Both the position numbers and the translations under genes were made by a program. Positions 18,321 through 26,245 of a stretch of DNA of 51,228 nucleotides are shown piece by piece. The first letter of the stretch is position 1. Each line of letters starts with the position of its first letter. The notes under the pieces were generated by a model. It was not told where the DNA came from and did not search any database. It saw nothing but the letters and a program-made list of their open reading frames with translations. The DNA is from Candidatus Handelsmanbacteria bacterium (GTDB lineage Bacteria; Latescibacterota; UBA2968; UBA8231), in assembly GCA_016867395.1 (NCBI GenBank), contig VGJS01000026.1, positions 1 to 51,228 of the forward strand, read 5' to 3'.

Positions 18321-19118
18321 CTATCTCAGGTGGATGCCCGGGCCGGTGGACCCGATCATCTGCACGCTGTTGAAGATCGAGGCCGGGGTGCTTGCGCCGG
18401 TGACCCCGGTGATGGCCTCGACCCTTTCCACGTGCAAATCGACGCCCGGACCCTTGGCGTGGATGGACACCGTGGCCTTGTCCCAGGCCGGATCGACGAT
18501 CATCACCGAGTGGGTGCGGTCGAAGCCGATGCCGGCATAGGCGATGGAGGCGTGGGTGTTGACGTTGCGCGGGAAGATGGGGCAGATGCCGCGCGTGGTT
18601 CCGTCGTAGAGCACGGTCTCTTTGGTAATGGTGTTGGGATCGACGCCGGCGCGTGCGCAGTCCACGTTTTTGGGGTTTTTCTTCATTACCACATGGACCT
18701 CCTCCCACACGTCCCGGTTCTCGCGCAGGGCGTCCATGCCCACCACCCCGCCGTGGGGGATGTACACCCGGGTCCCCCGGCGCCTGGTGATCTCCAGCAA
18801 CTTCTCCTCCATGCCCACGTCTGCCAGCGCGGTGACCGAGATGAACATATAATTGGTCTGTTCGAGGATGGTGGTCCCCCACTGGCGGGTGACGTCGGGG
18901 TGGGCCATCTCCACCACCAGGTCCGGCTTGCGGCTGGCAAAGTCCCCCAGGTCACGCAGGGCCAGATTGGCGGGCAGGCTGTCGAGGCGGCGGGTGTCGG
19001 CGTCGTGGATGAAGACCACCTCCATGCCGTTGCCAGGGTCGTCCTCGATCATCTTGCGGACCACGGCGCCGATCTGGCCGTAGCCGATCAGGCCGACGCG
19101 GGTGATTTTCTGGGTCAT
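18321..19118 (-). CDS. Aspartate-dehydrogenase-like (NadX/DUF108) oxidoreductase
   Basis: This 265-residue protein is read from the ATG at 19116-19118 behind GAGGAG; an upstream ATG at 19181 lacks a ribosome-binding site and would overlap the promoter. The N-terminus VGLIGYGQIGAVVRKM is a Rossmann NAD(P) loop. DLVVEMAHPDVTRQWG and YIPHGGVVGMDALREN follow the order of the aspartate dehydrogenase/DUF108 family, and the C-terminal half has an alpha/beta catalytic domain. The family oxidises L-aspartate to iminoaspartate, feeding NAD synthesis or ammonia release. The neighbouring aminotransferase supports a role in amino-acid metabolism, but the true substrate may differ. Confidence 0.7.
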   Translation of the reverse strand: MTQKITRVGLIGYGQIGAVVRKMIEDDPGNGMEVVFIHDADTRRLDSLPANLALRDLGDFASRKPDLVVEMAHPDVTRQWGTTILEQTNYMFISVTALADVGMEEKLLEITRRRGTRVYIPHGGVVGMDALRENRDVWEEVHVVMKKNPKNVDCARAGVDPNTITKETVLYDGTTRGICPIFPRNVNTHASIAYAGIGFDRTHSVMIVDPAWDKATVSIHAKGPGVDLHVERVEAITGVTGASTPASIFNSVQMIGSTGPGIHLR

Positions 19119-19152
19119 GACAGGCTCCTCGCAAGGGGTAATGGGCAGGAGA

Positions 19153-19181
19153 AAAATAGAGATAAAGCAGCACGGGTTCAA
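19153..19181 (-). promoter_or_regulatory. Probable promoter of the dehydrogenase-aminotransferase pair
   Basis: On the minus strand TTGAAC (19176-19181) and TATTTT (19153-19158) are 17 bases apart, each four of six to consensus. This would give a leader of about 27 bases with a GAGGAG ribosome-binding site. Confidence 0.45.
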
Positions 19182-19219
19182 ATGGGGAGTTGTGGCGGAG
19201 GGCCCGGTGTAGTAAGGTC

Positions 19220-19267
19220 AAAAGCGGGAGCCTCTACCAGATCTTGTGGACCCGTGGGCCCGCTTTT
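19220..19267 (+). promoter_or_regulatory. Leader hairpin with T tract upstream of the envelope operon
   Basis: AAAAGCGGG (19220-19228) pairs with CCCGCTTTT (19259-19267) across a 30-base loop, with a fifth T following. It has the form of an intrinsic terminator but lies upstream of a gene in the same direction with no gene before it. It could act as an attenuator, or simply insulate the divergent promoters. Confidence 0.4.
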
Positions 19268-19334
19268 TACAAGAGGGGTCGCAAGCATAAAGGTTTAAGA
19301 AAGTTACCCGATAATACTTATGCGGGAGGAACAG

Positions 19335-20036
19335 ATGGCTGCCAAGTGCAAGAGGGTGCAGAGGCGGGAATCCTCCTGGCGGCTCTATCTGCTGGGCCTG
19401 CTTGGGCTGGGCTGTGTGGTCTGGTCGGCGGCTGGCCTGTGGAGCATGCGGGCCCCCGGTCCGCCGGTGACCGGGCTGGCGGTCTCTGAGGCGGCGCCAG
19501 CCCCGGTCGAGGCCGCTGGGGAACAATCCGAACATGGCGCCGCATACGGTCTGCTCTATTATCCGCTCGAGGTGGGGCGGTACTGGGTCTACCAGCAGGC
19601 CGATCCAGAGCGCGGGGCGCCGGTGCAGATCGAGCGTCGCATTGAAAGGCAGGAGCGGCGCGCTGGCCAGGAACTTTTCTTTTTCTCCGACGGCAGTCTG
19701 GTATATTTGCAGGAGGGCAAGGTCTTCGAGATCGGCGCTCAGGGCGGGGTCAACGTGATCCCCATGGCGCGGGACCCGGCCCCCTACATGTACGAGAGCC
19801 AGGGGCTGCAGATCGAGAAACAGGTGGGGACGGCGGACACGACGGTGATGGCGGGCGGGCGGTCCTATGAGGGTTGCCTGGAGGTCATCACCCACCTGCG
19901 CTCGCCCCAGCGGCGGGCGCAGATGTCCTATTCATCCTATTACGCTAAGGGGGTGGGCCTGGTGGGGCAGGAGCCCTGGCCGCGCCGGGCCCCGGCAGTG
20001 CTCACGGTGGCGTTGCAGGATTACGGAGTGCAGTAG
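19335..20036 (+). CDS. Membrane-anchored hypothetical protein, first gene of an envelope operon
   Basis: This 233-residue protein is read from the ATG at 19335, which has GCGGGAGG five bases upstream; the ATG at 19320 lies before that box. A basic N-terminus is followed by one membrane segment (LYLLGLLGLGCVVWSAAGLW, about residues 17-36), then a ~190-residue domain on the outer side of the inner membrane. That domain contains YYPLEVGRYWVYQ and a C-terminal YYAKGVGLVGQ, the pattern of small beta-rich lipoprotein-like proteins in which a parameter is read as a yield or colour change. No family name can be given. It is followed 11 bases later by two genes for secreted proteins and then a terminator. 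Confidence 0.6.
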   Translation: MAAKCKRVQRRESSWRLYLLGLLGLGCVVWSAAGLWSMRAPGPPVTGLAVSEAAPAPVEAAGEQSEHGAAYGLLYYPLEVGRYWVYQQADPERGAPVQIERRIERQERRAGQELFFFSDGSLVYLQEGKVFEIGAQGGVNVIPMARDPAPYMYESQGLQIEKQVGTADTTVMAGGRSYEGCLEVITHLRSPQRRAQMSYSSYYAKGVGLVGQEPWPRRAPAVLTVALQDYGVQ

Positions 20037-20047
20037 TTGTAGGCCGG

Positions 20048-21130
20048 ATGAGGGATATGTCGAGAAGAAAGGCGACGTGGACGGCGGGCCTGGCGCTGTG
20101 GTGCCTGGCCGGAACGGGCAGCGCCGGTGCAGAGATGGCCCGGGTGATCCAGGTGGAGGGGTCCGAGGTGGTGCTCGACTCCGGCCGGCGCGAGGGCCTG
20201 GGCCTGGACGCCCAGGTGGGTCTGCTGCGCGAGGGCAATCCCATCGTCCACCCGCTGACCGGACAGGTGCTGGGCCAGCCCCAGGAGCCGGTGGGCATGG
20301 CGCGGGTCTTTGAGGTGGGCGAGCACCAGTCCAGGGCCGTGGTAGAGAAGTCCTACAGCCCGGCCCTGGTGGGCGACGCCGCCGAATTCACCCCCGGCCC
20401 CCGCCAGGACCTGGCCCGGCCCCAGCCCCCGGCCTCCGCGCCTGAAGCGGAGTCGGCGGACCGGCCGCAGTCCGAGGGTGTTGCCTCAGCCCGCCAGGGC
20501 CAGGGGGGCGACGCCCAGATGCAGCAGCGCCTCAAGGACCTGGAGCGCAGCGTGGAGGAGTACAACGCCTCCAAAAAGACCCTCAAAGCCTACCCGGTCT
20601 TCGCCCAGCGGGTGTGGGACGAGATCTCCACCATGAAATCCTATCTGGTCAGCCTCGACGAGCGCCTGGCACACTTGGAGGAACAGAGCCAGGAGCGCCA
20701 TCACCTGGGCGGGACGCTGGCGGGCGAGGGCGGTAAGGAGGGGATGCGGGAGTTCACCATCCGCTATGCCCCGGACACCCAGGTCAAGGTAAAGGTGGCT
20801 GGCAAGACCCTGCTGGTCAGCGTCGAGCGCGACTCGCTGCGCGTCGTCGAGGAGGAAGGCGCGGTGGTGGCGGTAGTGGGCCAGCCCCACGGCGGGGAGG
20901 CATCCCAAGGCGGGGAGGAAACCCACGCCGCCGCTTCAGAACATGGAGAGACCCTGCCGGTGGTGGCGCCGGGCGAGGCCGAAAGCTACGAGGGGGCCGT
21001 GCCCTGGTATTACTCCCCCTGGGTGCTGGGCACGGGGTTGCTGACCCTGGGCCTGGTGGCCGGGGTGATCTCGTGGCTGATCAAGCGGCGCTACGAAGAG
21101 GAGGAGGACGAGGATGAGGAAGAGGACTGA
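20048..21130 (+). CDS. Secreted/membrane protein with FlgT-C-like domain, coiled coil and C-terminal anchor
   Basis: This 360-residue protein has a signal peptide (TAGLALWCLAGTGSAGA), then a small beta domain (about 30-115). GSEVVLDSGRREGLGLDAQV fits the FlgT C-terminal-like pattern, in which a Gly-rich loop precedes a 'was it set by the user' GLxxG turn. A Pro/Ala-rich linker, a short coiled coil (QQRLKDLERSVEEYNASKK) and a beta domain follow. It ends in a membrane helix (VLGTGLLTLGLVAGVISWLI, about 325-345) and a very acidic tail of about 14 Glu/Asp. The start could instead be the ATG at 20057. Its stop lies inside the next gene (17-base overlap). A structural role linking inner membrane and periplasm is an inference. 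Confidence 0.6.
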   Translation: MRDMSRRKATWTAGLALWCLAGTGSAGAEMARVIQVEGSEVVLDSGRREGLGLDAQVGLLREGNPIVHPLTGQVLGQPQEPVGMARVFEVGEHQSRAVVEKSYSPALVGDAAEFTPGPRQDLARPQPPASAPEAESADRPQSEGVASARQGQGGDAQMQQRLKDLERSVEEYNASKKTLKAYPVFAQRVWDEISTMKSYLVSLDERLAHLEEQSQERHHLGGTLAGEGGKEGMREFTIRYAPDTQVKVKVAGKTLLVSVERDSLRVVEEEGAVVAVVGQPHGGEASQGGEETHAAASEHGETLPVVAPGEAESYEGAVPWYYSPWVLGTGLLTLGLVAGVISWLIKRRYEEEEDEDEEED

Positions 21131-21950
21131 GCGCGCGCCAGCGCCCCGACCCTGGTGGGGAGCCCTGCTGATCCTGCTCTGGCTGGGGGCGGGGGAGGCC
21201 GGTGCTGAGAGCGCGTACGTGATCCGGGTGAACCCCGCGCTGATCTACTTGGACGCCGGGGCGCAGCAGGGGGCGGCGGTGGGCGAGATCTACGCCGTGT
21301 TCCGCCCCGAGGAGGCGGGAGATCTGCTGGTGGGGCTGGTGAATGTCATCCGGGTGCAGGAGAGCTTCTGTATCGCCGAGGTGGGCTACCGCGCCGAAGG
21401 TGAGCACTTTGAACTATTGCAGCGGGCCATGCCCCTCAAAGACTGGGAGGAAAAGCAGCGGGAGGCCCCGCCGCGCCGCCCGCCCGCCCATCACCACGAA
21501 GAGGCGGACCACGCCGCCGGGCACGGCCGCTGGGCACTGCACCTGAGCGGGGGCATGGAGTGGGCCGAACACGAGAGCGAGCGCACCCTGGGGCTAGCCC
21601 TGGGGGCCGCCCTGAACGAGCGCGCCGGGTTGGACCTGGGCTTCAAGGTGGGCGGCAAGCTGCCCGGCAAGCTCAGCCAGTACATCGGCGAGCTGGGGGC
21701 CAGGGCTTTCCCCTTCGGCCGGGAGGGGGTGCGGCCGTACCTGGGCGGCGGGGCCAGTCTGCGCCGGCTCAGCCACCACGGGGAGACGACCCTTAAGTGG
21801 GGCGGCCAGGCCCTGGGCGGGGTGGCCGCGCCCCTGGGCGGGGGCTGGCAGGTGTCGCTGGAGGGCGGGTACCAGCGGGTGGCCGCCTGGAGCGGGATGA
21901 TGGACCTCAGCGGCTGGGTGGGCCAGGTGGGGGTGGGGCTGCATTTCTGA
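21114..21950 (+). CDS. Outer-membrane-type beta-barrel protein with N-terminal FlgT-C-like domain
   Basis: This 278-residue protein overlaps the previous gene by 17 bases. A signal peptide (ALLILLWLGAGEAGA) is followed by SAYVIRVNPALIYLDAGAQQ, which has the same domain pattern as the upstream protein. A His-rich linker (about residues 122-140) separates this from a C-terminal ~140-residue barrel-like region: alternating strands, GGGASLRRL, YLGGG, and a terminal Phe, as expected for insertion by the BAM complex. It is the last gene of the operon, with a strong terminator 23 bases later. It is probably an outer-membrane partner for the two upstream proteins; the cargo or purpose is unknown. Confidence 0.6.
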   Translation: MRKRTERAPAPRPWWGALLILLWLGAGEAGAESAYVIRVNPALIYLDAGAQQGAAVGEIYAVFRPEEAGDLLVGLVNVIRVQESFCIAEVGYRAEGEHFELLQRAMPLKDWEEKQREAPPRRPPAHHHEEADHAAGHGRWALHLSGGMEWAEHESERTLGLALGAALNERAGLDLGFKVGGKLPGKLSQYIGELGARAFPFGREGVRPYLGGGASLRRLSHHGETTLKWGGQALGGVAAPLGGGWQVSLEGGYQRVAAWSGMMDLSGWVGQVGVGLHF

Positions 21951-21972
21951 AGCGGTGAAAGGGAAGGCGCAG

Positions 21973-22004
21973 CGCCGGCTCCGGGGAAGGGGCCGGCGTT
22001 TTTT
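21973..22004 (+). terminator. Rho-independent terminator of the envelope operon
   Basis: CGCCGGCTCC (21973-21982) pairs with GGGGCCGGCG (21989-21998), nine of ten Watson-Crick plus one G-T pair, followed by six T. It sits between convergent genes; the opposite strand has no comparable T tract. Confidence 0.85.
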
Positions 22005-22008
22005 ATAG

Positions 22009-22929
22009 TTAGGCTGGTGCGGGCGCGGCGCGGTTCCTGCCGCCGAAGCGGCAGATGAGGATGCTGATCTCGTACAGGCCCATCAGCGGCACGGCCATCA
22101 GCGCCTGGGAGAAGGGATCGGGGCTGGGGGTGAGGATGGCGGAGACGATGAAGATGGCGACAATGGCGTAACGGCGCATCCGCCGCAGCAACGCGGCGTT
22201 GATCAGGCCCATGCGGGAGAGGAAGAGGGCCAGCACCGGCAGTTCAAAGACCACCCCGAAGCCCAGCAGCAGCCACAGCACGAAGCTGATGTATTCCTCG
22301 ACGGCCCACTGGGAGGTCATGCCCTGGGGCTCCATGCTGAGGAAGAAGAGCAGGCCGGTGGGCAGCACCACCGCGTAGGCGAAGAGGGCGCCGATGAGAA
22401 AGCAGGCCAAGCTGAGGGCGACGATGGGCAGGACCAGGCGGCGCTCGCTGGGCAGCAAGCCGGGGGCCACAAAGCGCCAGAATTGGTAGAAGACCACGGG
22501 CAGGGCCAGCACCAGGCCGCCCATCAACGCGATCTGCATGCTCAGCATCAGATAGGTGGTGGGCCTGAGGGCCTGGAGCCGGCGGTGGGGGGGCAGGGCC
22601 CAGGTCTGGGCCGCGGCGCTGTCGGCGGCCAGCGGGGTGGTGAGGGGTTCGAGGACCGCGGCGGCGCTTTTTAACCACCTGTCGGCCATGCCCTGCAGCG
22701 CCCCCAGCGGGCTGGCCTCGCCGGCGGTTTCCAGGCTGAGGACCGCGTTCTGGTAAGGGTAGGTGAGGAGTTGGGTGATCTCCTTGGCGTAAATTAGGCA
22801 GAGGACGGCGCCCAGGGCGATGGCGGCGATGGATTTGAGCAGGCGCCAGCGCAATTCCTCCAGGTGGGCGAGGAAGGGCATCTCGACGCCCTTGTCCTTG
22901 CGGGATCTCGGCAGGGTGGGATCGCTCAT
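22009..22929 (-). CDS. tatC: Sec-independent protein translocase TatC
   Basis: This 306-residue protein is the multi-spanning receptor of twin-arginine export. MPFLAHLEELRWRLLKSIAAI (about 17-37) is the conserved cytoplasmic N-terminus and first helix. The later conserved parts are MLSMQIALMGGLVLALPVVFYQFWRFVAPGL in pieces, SLACFLIGALFAYAVVLP, FGVVFELPVLALFLSR and ILTPSPDPFSQALMAVPL. About 45-50 extra residues lie in the first outer loop (about 65-120) compared with E. coli TatC. It begins four bases after the lnt stop, so both are in one operon; tatA is separate at 36 kb. The start overlaps no other gene. Confidence 0.92.
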   Translation of the reverse strand: MSDPTLPRSRKDKGVEMPFLAHLEELRWRLLKSIAAIALGAVLCLIYAKEITQLLTYPYQNAVLSLETAGEASPLGALQGMADRWLKSAAAVLEPLTTPLAADSAAAQTWALPPHRRLQALRPTTYLMLSMQIALMGGLVLALPVVFYQFWRFVAPGLLPSERRLVLPIVALSLACFLIGALFAYAVVLPTGLLFFLSMEPQGMTSQWAVEEYISFVLWLLLGFGVVFELPVLALFLSRMGLINAALLRRMRRYAIVAIFIVSAILTPSPDPFSQALMAVPLMGLYEISILICRFGGRNRAAPAPA

Positions 22930-22933
22930 TGGT

Positions 22934-24502
22934 TCACCCTCGCGAGGCGGCCCGCGCCGCCTCCAGCAGGAAGAGGGCCGAGACCAGTAGCGCCAACTGG
23001 GCGAAGAGGTCGCCGTGGCGGGTGTAGAAGGTGCCGCCCCTCCCGATGGGCAGGGCCCCGACGCGGGCCTCCTCGGTGAAGAGGGCGGTGGCCTGGCTCA
23101 CGCGCCCGAAGGGATCGACGAAGAGGGAGACTCCGGTGGTGGCGCTGCGGGCCACGGGGGTGCGGTTCTCCACGGCCCGCATCACCGCCAGTTGGGCGTG
23201 CTGGTACGGGCCGGCGGTCTGACCGAACCAGGAGTCGTTGGTGATGTTGACCAGCAGTCGTGCCCCGCCCTGCACGTGGCGCCGCACCAGGTCGGGGAAG
23301 ACCGACTCGAAACAGATCAGCACCCCAAAAGGGGCGCGGGGGTGGGCGAAGAGGGTGCGCTCGCGCCCCGGCGAGAACTCGGCGGGGCCGAGGTCGCCGG
23401 TGAGGACCGCCCAGTCGATGTCGCGCAGCAGAGGGATGGCGTCGCGGAAGGGGGTGCGCTCGCCAAAGGGTACCAGGTGCATCTTGGCGCAGGACTGGAG
23501 CTGGGCCTGGCCCGGCAGAAAGAAAAAGGCGGCGTTGTACTGTTCCTTGGTGAGCGAGTCCTGCTCCGGGGCGCCGGTAAGCAGGGGCACCTGCAATTCG
23601 GCGACCAGCCGCTCCACCCGCTCGCGGCACTGGGGCCGCATGGTTAGGTAGCAGGGCAGGGAGGTCTCGGGCCAGACCAGCAGCTCGGGTTGCGCTGCGG
23701 CGGCCTGGCGCGAGAGCCGCTCCAGGGTGCAGAAGCTCAGTTCCAGGCCGTCCAGGCCCCATTTCTCCATGCCGAGGTTCGGTTGGATCACCCCCACTCT
23801 CACTTCCTCGGCGGGCGGGGGGGCGGCCAATACCCCGGCGCTGTAGTACCAGGGGACGAAGAAACCCACGAGCAGCGCCCCGACCGCCCCCAGCCGCAGC
23901 CCCGGCTTCAAGCCCACCGAGAGCACCAGATACCCTAGGACGTTGACCAGCACCACCCAGGCCGAGACCCCGTACACCCCGGTGTAGGCGGCGTACTGGA
24001 TCAGGTGCGGGTAGACCGCCTGACTGTGGCCCAGGAGCAGCCAGGGGAAACCTAGTTCGCCGAGGGAGAGCAGGTACTCCTGGCCGGCCCACAGGAGTGG
24101 GGCCAGCAGGCCGGCCAGCGGGCCCCAGCGCCGCAGGAGCAGGGAGAGGCAGCCGGCGAAGAGGCCGACAAAGAGGCCCAAGTACGCGGCCATGAACAGG
24201 GTGCCGGCCACCACCGCCGCGCCGCCGCCCTGGGTGTGGGCCACCCAGTAGAGGGCCAGCAGGTTGAAGATGAAACCGCAGGCCCAGCCGTAGCGGAAAC
24301 CTTCCTTAAAGCTGCCCGCCCGCAGGGCCAGCAGGAGCGGGATGAGGGCCACGCAGGCCCAACTGGCATCGAAGAGCAGGGCCAGGGGGTGGCGGGGGTG
24401 GCAGGGAAAGGCCAGGGCCAACAGCAGGCCCGCCAGGAGAAAGGGCGTACAGCGGTGCAGTTGGTGGCCAGCGGGGGCAGAGACCGGGGCCGGCGGGGAC
24501 AT
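22934..24502 (-). CDS. lnt: Apolipoprotein N-acyltransferase
   Basis: This 522-residue inner-membrane enzyme adds the third acyl chain to outer-membrane lipoproteins. About seven hydrophobic helices occupy residues 20-215. The nitrilase-like periplasmic domain carries the catalytic triad: Glu in VWPETSLPCYL, Lys in SCAKMHLVPFGE and Cys in GVLICFESVFPDL. NDSWFGQTAGPYQHA is the conserved loop after the Cys. A last helix lies at about 497-515. Its presence implies an outer membrane with triacylated lipoproteins. It is first in the lnt-tatC operon, with a recognisable promoter upstream. Confidence 0.92.
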   Translation of the reverse strand: MSPPAPVSAPAGHQLHRCTPFLLAGLLLALAFPCHPRHPLALLFDASWACVALIPLLLALRAGSFKEGFRYGWACGFIFNLLALYWVAHTQGGGAAVVAGTLFMAAYLGLFVGLFAGCLSLLLRRWGPLAGLLAPLLWAGQEYLLSLGELGFPWLLLGHSQAVYPHLIQYAAYTGVYGVSAWVVLVNVLGYLVLSVGLKPGLRLGAVGALLVGFFVPWYYSAGVLAAPPPAEEVRVGVIQPNLGMEKWGLDGLELSFCTLERLSRQAAAAQPELLVWPETSLPCYLTMRPQCRERVERLVAELQVPLLTGAPEQDSLTKEQYNAAFFFLPGQAQLQSCAKMHLVPFGERTPFRDAIPLLRDIDWAVLTGDLGPAEFSPGRERTLFAHPRAPFGVLICFESVFPDLVRRHVQGGARLLVNITNDSWFGQTAGPYQHAQLAVMRAVENRTPVARSATTGVSLFVDPFGRVSQATALFTEEARVGALPIGRGGTFYTRHGDLFAQLALLVSALFLLEAARAASRG

Positions 24503-24566
24503 GGCCTCAGTGGGAAACGCTGTGGTAGGGCAGTGGGAAAGGAGGGGCGGCGCTCATGGTGGGTAA

Positions 24567-24595
24567 AATATAGTGGCGGCCGGGAATGGGAGCAA
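24567..24595 (-). promoter_or_regulatory. Probable promoter of lnt-tatC
   Basis: On the minus strand TTGCTC (24590-24595), 17 bases, then TATATT (24567-24572). The same pair of hexamers occurs before the ABC importer at 44.9 kb. Confidence 0.5.
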
Positions 24596-24708
24596 GAAAC
24601 CCTGGCACGGAAGGTGCTGTCAGGTGCGGGCAGGTCCCCATCTCGCCCCGCCGCTGCGCCGGTCGGGCCATATCCCCGTCACCTTTTTCTCCCGCGCCGA
24701 GGAAAACG

Positions 24709-25410
24709 ATGCACACCGATCATCGCTGGAACGGCATCGCCGCCGCCTTCGTCTCCGAGCATGGCCCCAGGATCCCGCTGCCCGGCCTGGCCCGCGTGGT
24801 GCCCGAGGCTCTGCGGAACGAAGAGTTGCGGGCCCGGATCCTCGGCACCGGGTACCGGGGGCGCAACGTGCTGGAGCTGGCCCGCGCCATCCTCGAGGCC
24901 CATCCCGCCTCCGAACTGATGTGCATGTATCTGGCGGCCCTGGCACACCTCAATTGGCTGGGCCGGGCCAGGGCCGCCAAGCTGGTGGCCGCCATCGAAC
25001 TGGTCAAACGCGGCCTGCAGCGGGGGCTGGGGGTGCTGCCCCTCATCTCCTCTCCCCGTGAGGCGGTGCCGCTGCTGGCCGAGATTAAGGACCAGCGCCG
25101 CGATTACTTCCTCTGCCTCTAGCTCAACGCCCGCAACCAGGTGTTACACCAGGAGGTGATCTCCATCGGCAGCCTCTCGGCCTCCATCGTCCACCCGCAC
25201 GAGGTGTTCCGGGTGGCCCTGCAGCACGCTGTGGCCAGCCTCATTCTGGCCCACAACCACCCTTCGGGCCATGTCTCGCCCAGCAAGGACGACCTGGAAT
25301 TGACCCGCAGGCCGGTGAAGGCGGGGCAGTTGATGGGCATCGAGGTGCTCGACCATCTGATCATCGGGGCCGAGGAGTTCGTCAGCCTCAAGGAGCGGGG
25401 GCTGATGTGA
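24709..25410 (+). pseudogene. radC: radC, interrupted by one in-frame amber codon
   Basis: From the ATG at 24709 (GAGGAAAAC upstream) the frame encodes RadC (UPF0758) for 137 codons, meets TAG at 25120-25122, and continues in the same frame to TGA at 25408-25410 (233 codons in all). The N-terminal helix-hairpin-helix part reads RILGTGYRGRNVLELARAIL and LGRARAAKLVAAIEL; the JAB/MPN part has LAHNHPSGHVSPSKDD with the metal-binding HxHPSG-x8-D motif. Everything except the TAG is intact. The TAG follows DYFLCL and precedes LNARNQV, where homologues usually have Tyr or Phe, so one base change from TAC explains it. Either the gene is freshly dead, the base is an error, or the stop is read through. 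The role of RadC is not settled. Confidence 0.85.
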
Positions 25411-25421
25411 GGTGCGTCAAC

Positions 25422-25449
25422 TTGAAAAATGCCTGGGATCAGGTATATT
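25422..25449 (+). promoter_or_regulatory. Sigma-70-type promoter of the DUF151/UVR gene
   Basis: TTGAAA (25422-25427), 16 bases, TATATT (25444-25449). It lies just after the radC stop and gives a leader of about 50 bases. Confidence 0.65.
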
Positions 25450-25457
25450 CAGAGCGT

Positions 25458-25477
25458 AACGGGGCGGCGGCCCCGTT
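25458..25477 (+). promoter_or_regulatory. Hairpin in the leader of the DUF151/UVR gene
   Basis: AACGGGGC (25458-25465) pairs perfectly with GCCCCGTT (25470-25477) around the tetraloop GGCG, followed by TATCCTT. It would form at the very 5' end of the mRNA started from the promoter just upstream. It may protect the 5' end or act as a weak attenuator. Confidence 0.45.
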
Positions 25478-25504
25478 TATCCTTAGGCCCTGAAAGGGAG
25501 TTCT

Positions 25505-26173
25505 ATGAAACCGGGAGGCCAGCGCCTGATTCCCGTACAGATCATCAGCGTCTATCCCTCTTCCGTGGTTTCGGCCTCCCCTGAGGGCTTCCACGCCCTG
25601 CTCAAGGGCGAGGACGAGAAGGTGGTGCGCATCATCATCGGCGAATTCGAGGGCAAGGCCCTGGACATGGCCCTCCAGCGGCAGAGCTTCCCCCGCCCCC
25701 TGACCCACAACCTGATCCAGAATCTGCTCGAAAAGGTCAAAGGCCGCGTCGAGCAGGTGGTCATCCACACCCTCAAGGAAGAGACCTTCCTCGCCTACCT
25801 CTTCATCCAAATCGGACCGGAGTGCTTCTACCTGGACTGCCGGCCCAGCGACGGCATGATCCTGGCCACCCTGATGGGGGTGCCCATCCTCATGAGCCAG
25901 GAGGTGCTCGAAGAGGCCGGCCAGGAGGCGAGCGGTCTGTACGGCAAGATCGACGCCGAGGTGGCGGCGCTGGTGGCCGGGGAGGCGATGGACGCAGAAC
26001 AACTTCTGGCTATGGAGGCCAAGGCGTCCGAACCCCCGGGCGAAAGCAGCGAGTTGGACAAACTTAAGGCGCAACTGGACCGGCTGGTAGCTGAAGAGGC
26101 CTACGAGGAGGCGGCCAAGCTGCGCGACCAGATCAGCCGTATGGCCGCCGGGCAGGAAGGCCGCGGGCAGTAA
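25505..26173 (+). CDS. Bifunctional nuclease-family (DUF151) protein with C-terminal UVR motif
   Basis: This 222-residue protein has a DUF151/BFN domain at residues 8-140: IIIGEFEGKALDMALQ, RPLTHNLIQNLLE, and CRPSDGMILATLMGVPILMS are the family's conserved blocks. The last ~35 residues are a UVR motif, ELDKLKAQLDRLVAEEAYEE followed by AAKLRDQI, the element that in UvrB and UvrC mediates their contact and is also found in stress proteins such as McsA. BFN homologues have been reported to cut RNA and DNA. The ATG has AAAGGGAG upstream. It has its own promoter and terminator, so it is a single-gene unit. uvrC is 21 kb away in the window. Confidence 0.85.
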   Translation: MKPGGQRLIPVQIISVYPSSVVSASPEGFHALLKGEDEKVVRIIIGEFEGKALDMALQRQSFPRPLTHNLIQNLLEKVKGRVEQVVIHTLKEETFLAYLFIQIGPECFYLDCRPSDGMILATLMGVPILMSQEVLEEAGQEASGLYGKIDAEVAALVAGEAMDAEQLLAMEAKASEPPGESSELDKLKAQLDRLVAEEAYEEAAKLRDQISRMAAGQEGRGQ

Positions 26174-26194
26174 AGGCTTCTGCGTCTAAAAATG

Positions 26195-26231
26195 CCCCTC
26201 GGAGCCTCGGCTCGAGGGGTTTTCTGTTTTT
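26195..26231 (+). terminator. Rho-independent terminator of the DUF151/UVR gene
   Basis: CCCCTCG (26195-26201) pairs perfectly with CGAGGGG (26213-26219); then TTTTCTGTTTTT. It may also serve as a terminator for the convergent lactonase gene, although that strand shows fewer T. Confidence 0.85.
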
Positions 26232-26245
26232 GGCCGGGCGATGGC

